From the NCBI GenBank assembly GCA_015143295.1, contig CM026557.1:33365965-33429964 (forward strand): 64,000 nt of DNA, written 5' to 3'. The notes beneath the pieces were generated by a model that was not told where the DNA came from, ran no database searches, and saw nothing but the letters and a program-made list of their open reading frames with translations. Positions 23,273-32,041 of this stretch are shown piece by piece. This stretch comes from Tetracentron sinense (Eukaryota > Streptophyta > Magnoliopsida > Trochodendrales > Trochodendraceae). The stretch's first letter is position 1; every line of letters begins with the position of its first letter. The position numbers and the translations under genes are program-made.

Positions 23273-24337
23273 TTAAATAATGAATAAATAAAAGCATTTG
23301 TAGTTCTGAATTTGCAATGAAGTTACATGTTATATTCGTTATAAGTTGAGTTAGAGTTTAGTCATTTCTAGTGTTGCCCTATATTAAGTATCCTATCTAT
23401 AGGTGGTGAACGTGAGCATATGCAAAGAGTTAGTTTAATTTCTCCCTTTTTCTGATAGATTTATTAATTGAAAAGAAAATTGTGTTATCATCCATAATTC
23501 AATTCCTTTGAATCAATTAGTAGATAGAAAAATTACCACAAGAAAAAAAAAGGAACAAAGGACCAAAAAAAAAAAACAAATGCTCTAATGCATTTATTTT
23601 TGTTTTTGGTTCAAACTCTAATGCCTTTACTATCACCCAACATCTACACAGATATACTTTCTTGGGCTAACTGATTAAAGTAGGGAAGCGTCGCTTGCCC
23701 TATCGATAGTGTGTGCTAGTCACTACTCCATAGTCCATTCTTGTTGGGCCCTAGATGTCCCACTCTTTCCAGTTCGACAATCACTTGGGATTTGGTGGGG
23801 CCCACCCCAAAGTGTTTCTCCTTCTGCCAAAATTATAGGGGCGTATATGACTAGCAATCCCCTTAGTTATATTGATGCATCCTTTTTTTTTAGCATTTAT
23901 CAAGTGTCAGGAGGAAAAAAAGAATGACCTGTCAGGATTATTACTAATATGTGAAGGGTTCCTCCAAGAGAAACATTGCAATATGGAAAACGCATCATTA
24001 ACTGATGGTATTATAAAAATTAATGGTGTCTAAGATGTACACCACAAATCAAGCATCAAACGAGTTAATAAGACCCATACGCTCCACATGATCCCTTGGT
24101 CTGGTCTGGCAAAGGCTAATTTAATTTTGGACCATGAATGTGTTGTAATTTTTTGTTTAAAACAAAATATTGATTTTATTTCCTCTGATAGAACCTTTCA
24201 AATTCTAAAACCTTCTCTATTAAAAGTCAAATTGGTTTCGACAATGTGTTCTTTTAAGTTACCTAAGCGATGGTTTTCCGAGGTGAAGGCAACTTCTGAA
24301 TTTTGGTGGAGCCAGGACTTATTCCAGTTTTCTCACT
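23273..24337. other. Non-coding interval
   Basis: No gene or repeat structure was recognised. Confidence 0.4.
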
Positions 24338-24600
24338 AAAGATCTGGGTAAGCTTCGTTATTTCCTTGATATTGAGGTTGCAAGATCGAAGTTCTTGCTT
24401 AAGGGAGCTCAAGATCTTGAAGCAAACCCATTTGGGGTTTTATATCTTCTTGAAACCCTAAAACTTTAGGGTTGAGGCAAGTGAACACCCTCTTTATTCA
24501 TGAAATCTATTATAGACTAGGATGTGTTCTTATGCAACACGGGAAAGTAATTCCTATGCTTCCCGGCAATTGAAGAACCATGAGAAGAACTATCCTACCA
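24338..24600 (+). mobile_element. Scraps of retroelement pol (copia RT motif, gypsy RNase H motif)
   Basis: At 24338-24395 the plus strand reads DLGKLRYFLDIEVARSK, a Ty1/copia reverse-transcriptase signature. At 24517-24600 a plus-strand frame contains CVLMQHGKVI and, nearby, the HEKNYP-like signature of gypsy RNase H. The two come from different families and are very short. Both are old fossils. Confidence 0.6.
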
Positions 24601-24775
24601 TTGATCTAGAGGCTTTTGATGCCTTGCTTGTAAAGTTGGTAAAGAATGTTTTGACTCTAGGGTATTTAAATACCTTGCTTGTAAAGTATGTTTCAAAGTG
24701 ACTTGAAAAGTATGTCTCCGCACTTTGATTAAAGTATGCTTGTTCCACTTTGAACTGCTTTGTTCTGCTAGGGAA
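24601..24775 (+). mobile_element. LTR fragment related to the element B LTR
   Basis: It shares CCTTGCTTGTAAAGT, AAGAATGTTTTGACTC, TTTCAAAGTGACTTG and TTCCACTTTGAACTGCTTTG with 11670-11930 in the same order and orientation. Both ends are ragged. Confidence 0.85.
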
Positions 24776-27299
24776 GTGGAGATTATAGGAAGACACAAGA
24801 GGCTATTGATACTGTGGACTTTCTAGCAGAGTCCTTCAAACTCTCTCTATTGATAAAGCTAATCTTATTAAATAGTTCAAGATGTTTACCTAAAGTAGAA
24901 CTTTTAACTATATAGTACATGCGTAATAGTGGACAATATTTTGGGAAATATTATTATTTTTATATAACAGATATAACAGGATCCACATAATTCAAAGTAT
25001 TCGTAAGAGATTTTCCCACAATTCATATCCATAGAAGAAAACAAATATAACATGATCAAAAAGTAGGAAAATAATAAAAGTGGTCCATAGCCAGAACTTT
25101 GGTCATTGCGCAATACAGATGAAGAGCTTTTAAGGTGATTTGGAGCATAGTTCAAAAACTCGGTGAGTCGACTTAAAACTCGGCCGAGTCGACTCGACTC
25201 GATAGAGTTTCGGGTCGACTCGCCCAAAAACTCGATAGCTCCCTTTTGCCCAAGTAACTTGAGTGACTCACATCCAACAAATTGCATCTATTTCTTTATG
25301 AGAAGCACAAAAATTCGGTGGACTTTCCAGAGAGGTCCATCATATGATGAGCCTAATATCTAATTGTTGTCATCTTTGGATGCGCTAATCTAAAGATGGG
25401 GCCAGTCTGATGGGCCCATATTCTGTCTACAGACAGTCTTATAGCTAGCATTGTCTGGGGTACATTGTTCAGCGTTTTACTTATATGAACCTATAAAAGG
25501 ATTGCCAAATGCCTTATTGAACATACCTGTTTGACATGTGTTAGTCACTTGTCAATACAATATGCTTTTTTTCGTTTTTTCTTCTTTTTTTTTCTCTAGA
25601 GTTTATAACATGCTTATCAAATGGAGTAATAGGTTATCAGGAACCTCCTTTTTTTTTCTTTCTTCCCTGTTAATTCATTCATTTCTAATGTTTAATAGTT
25701 GCGGGCTTGCAGCTATGATTGTTAATACAATGTGTTTCCCGCTTCTATTTCTAGCTTTTTGTCAAATCCTTTTTCTACCTAGCCACTATTACATTTGACA
25801 CATGTAGGTGTGCACCTTTTTTATATTTCTATCATAATCACTTCACCTTGTTATGATTCAAAGTGGAAGAATAAAGAAAAGAAAAGACAGCTTTTAACAT
25901 GCTGGGGCGCCAATACTAACTACCTATTAATCATTCTGATATAAAAATAATATAAATGAAAATATATATACATATGATGGAACCCAACCACACTGCTATA
26001 TGCCAAAGTAATGGATATTATATAATGGCAATTTGTATACAGATGATGGACCCCAACCACATACTTCTAATGTGGAACTAAATCTAAGACACAGTTCAGT
26101 TATCTTGATTATCAACACACATTTCCATATACTTTGCAGAGATATGACCTAATATCATCCAATAATGTATCTTTCAAAAGTCATATAATTGTATGGGTTG
26201 TCTATTGGATTTTTTTCCAAGTTTAGCTGGTCAGGCAACAGACTTGTCTCTATATTTAATTGACATCATTCAGAGGCCCAATGTAGATTTTGCTATCCTG
26301 AAACATTTTAATTCTTTAACTGTTTTACCTGCTATTGAACTTTGTGGTTAACTTGTAAGTTTGGTTTCTGGAACAATTTTGCTACGATATACCCCTCGAA
26401 TGGGTTTTGCATGTTGTTGTTGCTGCCTTCAGATACATTACACATTCGCATTATAAATGTGGTGACACTAGCATGGCTAAGCAAGAGCAGCCTTTCTTAT
26501 AAATGATTTTCCTTTCCTGTTAAGTGTTGGATCATAGAAGTGCTTTACTGTTGGTTTCTTAGTTGCTATTGCCCAACAACAGGACTAGAAGTCTATAACT
26601 AGACAAACTAGTATTTGGTGTAAAACCCTTAACAAAAATTTGCTTGAGATACTAGGCCATCTTGGGACAGCCTACATAACAGCAAAAAAAAACAAAACAA
26701 AAAGGTTAAGAAAAAGGAAGACAATCATACCCGCAATTGAGATTTTGGAGATGAAGGATACTATACTTATTCATGAATTCCTGCCTGTCTTTGCCACATT
26801 AATGGGCAGAAAAAGGTAAGCCAAAATCAACCCAGTACGGCACCGGCAGTATTAGGCGAAGAACCCAATCACCTCTATACTCTGTACAAAGATGTTCTTG
26901 GCTTACAGAATCCCATTCCTAAGACCCTGCCGGAGAAAGCAAGAGAATCAAGTAATAAGAGGAGAAAATAGAGGTCCCTTTGTAGTTCTTGAGACAGTTC
27001 AGACTTCTATCAGAAATTATAATCAACAGTAAAGTAGAAGAGTTGTAAGTTTACAATCTTAAACCACATCATAAAGCATGTAGGAATATGAACAGACATA
27101 CAGCATATATATTAGGGAAATAGTTAACGGACCCATGGAATGAAGGGAGGGGGGCATCCACCTTAGTGAATGCCTTAGTTTTGCAAATGACATCCATGGA
27201 TCCGCCTATCACTACTCGTCATATTGTACTACTGTAGTGAAGATTTGACCTTAACTTGATCTATTTAATAAAATCTAATAGTATTTCTACTTTAATACC
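24776..27299. other. Long non-coding interval
   Basis: No protein-coding signal with recognisable homology was found on either strand. A GTCGACTCGACTCG-rich patch lies at 25160-25230. The rest is AT-rich with T-runs. Confidence 0.35.
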
Positions 27300-27329
27300 T
27301 GTATCATAACTTATGTAAATTGATAGCAT

Positions 27330-27395
27330 AAGGTTGTGGGTTCGACTCCCACTGTGGTCGTTGCATGAATTGTCCTTTTATGAATAAAAAAAAAA
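27330..27395 (+). mobile_element. SINE-like 3' scrap with B box
   Basis: GTGGGTTCGACTCCCAC is a perfect T-arm-like hairpin matching a pol III B box. It is followed about 30 bp later by a poly-A run. No acceptor or anticodon arm of a tRNA is present upstream, so this is read as a SINE remnant. Confidence 0.4.
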
Positions 27396-27784
27396 AGAGG
27401 TTATTATATTGTAGAGGTTCTACTTACTCCAGAAAGACTCCTAACATAATAAAGAAATCCGACAACCATCTAAGAAAAATTAAGTAGAACAAATTAAGTG
27501 CTGACGTGTCACAGACTCGGTGTTCGAACCACAATACTCTGAATGGATGGGGTGGATAATTGTGAATCGCATCCATGGGCTAGATATGTTGTGGGTCCAT
27601 ACTATGGTCCTCTGGCCTAGCCATGGCGTTTTCCCAATCCTTTAGCTGTATGCTGGCTCACAGGCCTGCCTGCATAACATAGCTGGAGGACTAAAAATTG
27701 TTTCTTTCTTGCTCACCTTGTTTAAACTATGAACTATTATGTGACAATTATTAGTATAAGGAAAAGCTTAGCTTGTGTGGCTAA

Positions 27785-28082
27785 GGTGATGTTTGGTAAC
27801 ACTAGTCTAAAAAGAAATGTTTATTTGAAAATTATGTTTAGTTGGACTTTAGATTGTTAAGTTCAAGGTTAATTGCATGTTTACATTTTAGTGATTTTAG
27901 GAGTAAAAACCTCTACTTTAAAAAAGTACCAATGCAGTTACCTTTTAAAGAAGTATTTTTTAACTCAAAAATCTCTAAAATATAGACATGCAATTAACCT
28001 TCAACTTCACAATCTAAAGTCTAACTAAGCATAATTTTCAAATAAGCACTTTTTTTTTAGAGTAGTGTTACCAAACGCCACC
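27785..28082. mobile_element. PIF/Harbinger (Tourist-like) MITE, 298 bp
   Basis: The terminal inverted repeats GGTGATGTTTGGTAACACTA and GGTGGCGTTTGGTAACACTA (complement) are nearly identical. The arms remain complementary for about 100 bp (TTATTTGAAAATTATG, GACTTTAGATTGT, GGTTAATTGCATG). It is flanked by TAA on both sides (27782-27784 and 28083-28085). TAA/TTA target sites and a GTTTGG terminus are hallmarks of the PIF/Harbinger superfamily. Confidence 0.88.
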
Positions 28083-28085
28083 TAA

Positions 28086-28572
28086 TGCGGAAGCCGATTG
28101 TATTGATGATATTTTTGTTATGATGAATTGTGAGGTTACATTAGCAATGATACCTTGGTCTTCCTAAAAATTTTTTTTACTAAGTTGTCAATGGGTACCC
28201 GGTCAATATGATCTGCAGATACGTGAGAAAAATACAAAATGGCCCACGTGCGTTACAGTACGTATCTCACCCGTACTAGGATGCTTCAAGCTTGAGAAAA
28301 TAAAAACCACAGATTTTTTTTTCTGACCCTTAAGCTTATGGCCGCCTCTTAGAATGACATTCATTGCAATTCTTTTAACTAAGAGCACTGGTAGGCGTAA
28401 TGGTGAGCATTTAAGAGGGGGGAACTGGACGAATGAGGTCTAACCTTACATTTGCAAATACAATTCATGGTTACGTTAACTATTTTCCATATGGCAATCT
28501 AATAAAAATCTTGAGAAATTGTCATCTCTTATCATTCCCTCAAGCCTTATGTTGAAACTTGAAACCGTGGCT
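28086..28572. other. Non-coding interval
   Basis: No gene seen. A segment at 28385-28490 is partly an inverted match to 27117-27200 (TAGTTAAC and CCATG in both). Confidence 0.35.
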
Positions 28573-28810
28573 TAAACTAGGAGATAGATGATTTGCAAGG
28601 TTGTTGGCTCGGGTCAACCAGGTTCAGCCTCGTCTTCAGCCTAGAGACATCAGACTTTGGTTCAGTCCAGCCAAGAAGGACATATTTTCCATCATTTGGA
28701 AAGGTCCCAGCGATCCCAAAAAGTGAATGAAAAAAGTTCCAAATACCCCAAGCCACAGGATAATAGAGAAGGAGATGATGCGCGCCTTCCTCTACCTTCT
28801 TCACATCCTA
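28573..28810 (-). mobile_element. LINE (L1-type) ORF2 C-terminal remnant, zf-RVT-like
   Basis: The minus strand reads VEEGAHHLLLYYPVAWGIWN, then FFHSLFGIAG and YVLLGWTEPK. This matches the reverse-transcriptase zinc-binding domain found at the C-terminus of plant LINE ORF2 proteins, whose usual form is a Cys/His pair before LLLHCP-A--LW. The expected second Cys of LLLHCP reads Tyr here, and neither RT nor endonuclease sequence adjoins it. It is a small 5'-truncated scrap. Confidence 0.75.
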
Positions 28811-29029
28811 CACCTGTTCAGGATCAACATGTATAATTTTTAAGGTGATACGTAACCCTATTGACATTCAAAACACTAATTTCATATTTTACCAAATCTC
28901 GTTCTTTCGAAATACTCTACATATTTTCACTTATTAGAAAAGACAATACTTTGTAAGGAACATTAAAATCCTATTTTCCTCAAACCCTATTTTCTTTCTT
29001 TCTTTTTTTAACGAGTCTTGACTCCTGAG

Positions 29030-29278
29030 AAGATGACCCAGGGTCCTCTTCTAAGCTGACCGCAGTGTCCACGTGTCCATTTTAACACCTCTTTAACCAT
29101 GGTTAAGCTTAAGGAAATTAAAATTAATAATTTTTTTTTTTTGCTTTATTAAAAACCATGGTTAGATTGCTTAACCCTAGGGGGTGAGTGAATCCTAACC
29201 ACAGTTGATGGGTAGTAAATAAGGGTCGTGGACCAATGAGATTACAGGGTCAGCTTCTAAGTTGGCCCTGGGGTCTCT
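29030..29278. mobile_element. Foldback MITE, copy B
   Basis: The arms are inverted copies: left CCAGGGTCCTCTTCTAAGCT and TTTAACCATGGTTAAG; right the complements of AGCTTCTAAGTTGGCCCTGG and ATCCTAACCACAGTTGATG. The loop is T-rich. It shares the TGGTTAAG/CCCTAGGG core with copies A, C and D. The arms are less well matched than in A. Confidence 0.75.
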
Positions 29279-29329
29279 TTTCCATTTCCCTTTTTTAATC
29301 CCACAATCAACCTTACTAATTCACAAGAA

Positions 29330-30090
29330 TTTTTTTATTTTTTATTTTTAAATACTAACTATAAGATAATTAAATAACTCTAACAAATCCAAATTTGTTG
29401 TTAGTAGAGAGTGGATATTAAAACATAGTAATAAAGAGTCCTATTAATACTTACTCTCTATTAAATTACATATAAATTATGTAAAAACTAATTACTATTG
29501 ATTAGTATTTATGGAGAGTTCTATTTTGGCTGGAATTAATAAGAATTTTAGTTTTACAAATGCATGGGAAGGGTTTTTAAGAGAGAGTTGATCAGTAACA
29601 TAATTAAATAAATGTAAAGAAATTAAAATTTGTTGCTAGTAGAGAGTCCATATTGAAACATATTAATAAAGAGTTCTATTAATACTTATTCTCTATTAAA
29701 TTACATCTACACTATAATATATAGAAATAACTATCACCTAACCCACTCTCTTTGCTCTTCAATCCTACGAGGGATAGATAGATAATGTAGATTATTTATT
29801 TTTTTATTCACATTCGTGCATCGTACGGGGTTTATAAATTATGTAAAAAATAAATTCCATTGATTAATATTTATGAAGAGTCTTATTTTAGTTAGTATTA
29901 ATAAGAGTTTTTGTTTTAAAAATTGGAAGGGGTTTTAAGAGAGAGTTGGGTCTACAAATTATATAATAAATATAAATTATTGTACAAAACATAGATTAAT
30001 ATATATGTATGTATAAATATATAATAAATACAAATTAATATATTATATAAATTTAATTTATACTAAGGATACTATACATATTAAATTAGC
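29330..30090. repeat. AT-rich modular direct repeats with Helitron-like motifs
   Basis: One module (GTTGTTAGTAGAGAGTGGAT at about 29396, GTTGCTAGTAGAGAGTCCAT at about 29632) and a second (about 29478-29590 and about 29837-29950, sharing ATTATGTAAAAA, TAATAAGA and GGGTTTTAAGAGAGAGTT) recur as diverged copies. Between them lie TCTACACTATAATATATAG (29705) and CGTGCATCGTACGGGG (29815), which resemble a Helitron 5' start and 3' hairpin. No CTRR end was confirmed. Confidence 0.5.
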
Positions 30091-30138
30091 ATAGATACAA
30101 TTCTAAAAGAAATACATTGCTAACCTATTAACCATTTG

Positions 30139-30510
30139 AAGCCGTGGATGCAATAACCAAGAAGTTCAATGTTGTAGGCCTCAACATCACAGATGTCGTA
30201 TCGTTATCAGGTAAACTGCCTGTGGATTTATCCCGCGCTCCCTTTACATCCCTATCATGAGCAAAACGACAGTATTGTAGCTTAAACTATGATTAACATA
30301 ACAAACATGTACATAGTATGAGGTATTAGGGGGCAATCCTGTGCAAGTGTTCATACGATCGGATTAGCAAGGTGTACCACCTTCAGTACAAGATTGTTGA
30401 ACTTCTCTGGGACTGGTGCAGCAGATATCACTATGGTCAATGATATGGCAACTGATCTACAAAGCTTCTGCCCACATAATGGTGACGGAAACAAGACTAC
30501 ATCTCTCGAT
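30139..30510 (+). pseudogene. Class III (secretory) peroxidase gene fragment
   Basis: Secretory plant peroxidases use haem and H2O2 in the cell wall. Two pieces are visible. At about 30139-30210 the frame reads DAITKKFNVVGLNITDVVSL SG, the helix before the proximal haem histidine. After an apparent intron (donor near 30211, acceptor near 30342) it reads VHTIGLARCTTFSTRLLNFS, GTGAADITMVNDMATDLQSF and CPHNGDGNKTTSLD. The usual GAHTIGLARC segment, with its proximal histidine in HTIG, is thus retained. A stop follows LDAS and homology is lost soon after. The N-terminal distal-histidine domain and the C-terminus are absent. The retained intron argues for a DNA-level copy. It lies 190 bp upstream of an unrelated HSP70 fragment in the same orientation. 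Confidence 0.82.
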
Positions 30511-30689
30511 GCTAGTTAATCACCAATGAGTGTCCATTCATGAGATTTATATACATGGCATGGTCCTATTGAAGATTTTTAGATTACAGTTGGGATAAGT
30601 AAGACTTTCTAACAGTCCTTCTAGACACAGGTTCAGGTTTTAGGAATGGTACTTTCGAATACGAAGAGCATAGCATAGTGTCATAGACG

Positions 30690-30960
30690 ACTGAATGCTA
30701 CGGTTGTGATTGTTGTATTGGTATTCTATATTACTTCAAAGACCCAAAGAAGAGCTGTTTTGGATGCAGCTACTATTACCGGTTTGCGGCCTCTTCCTTT
30801 GTTTCATGATACCACAATAATAGCTTTAGCATATGGTATTTACAAAACAGGCTTACCTGAGAATGATCATTTGAATGTAGCTTTTGTAGACATTGCGTGG
30901 GCACGCAAGTATGTGTTGCGCAAGCTACAAGAAAAAATTTCCCTTAGGGAGGAAGGGTTC
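30690..30960 (+). pseudogene. HSP70-14/15-type (Hsp110-like) gene fragment
   Basis: Hsp110-like HSP70s are cytosolic chaperone/nucleotide-exchange proteins. The frame reads TSKTQRRAVLDAATITGLRP, then LFHDTTIIALAYGIYKTGLP and ENDHLNVAFVDI. These match the ATPase domain around QRRAVLDAA-IAGL and ETTATALAYGIYK. After VDI the reading continues in another frame with a TQVCVA segment, so there is a shift near 30893. Only about 80 residues of a >800-residue protein are present, with no start, intron or end. The foldback element copy C begins at its right border. The short frame that runs on into the foldback is not genic. Confidence 0.82.
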
Positions 30961-30963
30961 TTT

Positions 30964-31285
30964 TTCTATGGTTTTGCCAAAACTGGTAACGCCCCTGACG
31001 TGGCCACGTGTCTCCTTTAACACCGCTTAACTATGGTTAAGATTCACTCACTCCTAAGGTTCACCCACCTATTGTTTGTTTCTAGAAAAAAATAATAATT
31101 TTTTTATTAACTGTGGTTAAAATTTACCAACTCCTAAGGTTAATTTTTTTAAAATATTTTTTCTAAAAACCAAAGATATTTGGGTGAACCCTAGGGGTAG
31201 GTGAATTTAACCATAGTTAAGAGGTGTAAAAAGAGACATGTGGTGATCACAGGGGAGTAACCGATTTTACCCAAAACCGGTTACA
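30964..31285. mobile_element. Foldback MITE, copy C
   Basis: The arms are inverted copies: left CTATGGTTTTGCCAAAACTG, CACGTGTCTCCTTTAACACC and CTTAACTATGGTTAAGATTC; right their complements, ending AAAACCGGTTAC. An inner duplicate of the TGGTTAAAATTTACCAACTC segment lies at 31110. It is non-coding. Confidence 0.83.
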
Positions 31286-32041
31286 ACTGGAGAAGATCAC
31301 CAGTCTTTTCTATATATTGTAAAAGAAAGAATAGTCCATTTAGGACTCGACCATATCTGGGATGAAGCTTTTTTATATAATAAAATACGGTGAAGGGTAA
31401 TTGCATTCACATAAGGCAATTTCATTAGCAAGGACTCTCAATCTATAAAGAATCCTTCCTTATAAAGAGTCCTTATTAATAACAAAAAGCATCATATCAA
31501 CGACATAGATTAAATCAATCAATTTCAACATATCTTTACTATTATAATGAGACAATGAGGGATAGTGTTGTCTGAATTTTTCTGACCAAAACACCCAAAA
31601 TTTGTTACCTATTACTAACATAAAAGCAAATAACTAGGGATATTAAAGTAATTTTCAGCATAATTAACGCAAAACAGGAATTCATGTTATCTTCTCTCTC
31701 TCAACTCAAACAATACACGTTTCCTTCTCTCCCTCCAACCTCTCTAACCACCCCAACTCCCCCCTTTTTTCTCTCTCTAACTACCACACCTATCCGTTTC
31801 CATAATATTAGAGTTTAGATAGGCATCATAAATGGTTGAAATCACATATAAACCTTACTTTTCCCTTTCTCAGATTTTCTATTCCTGGCCACTCATTTCA
31901 CAAATAGTAAAGAAGAGGAGATCGTGAGGAACTTTCTCCTTCACAACTTGCAAATACAATTGAGTTTTAATTTCTGAAGTTTTGTCTTGGTTTTTAGTTT
32001 AATAGAAAATTTCTCTCTTTTCTAGGACTTTCCATTAAATG
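31286..32041. other. Non-coding interval
   Basis: AT-rich sequence with a pyrimidine-rich stretch (31690-31790, CTCTCT). At about 31535 TCTTTACTATTATAATGAGA resembles the start of some plant Helitrons, without other support. No gene seen. Confidence 0.35.

Noticed and set aside
25160-25230. GTCGACTCGACTCG patch as another LTR promoter array
   Set aside because: No TATA box, leader or LTR ends nearby on either strand.
27330-27360. tRNA gene, from the perfect T-arm-like hairpin
   Set aside because: No acceptor stem, D arm or anticodon arm fits around it; a SINE scrap explains it.
30706-31020. Small intact gene of 104 codons
   Set aside because: The middle is a fragment of the HSP70-14/15 ATPase domain and the end runs into a foldback element.
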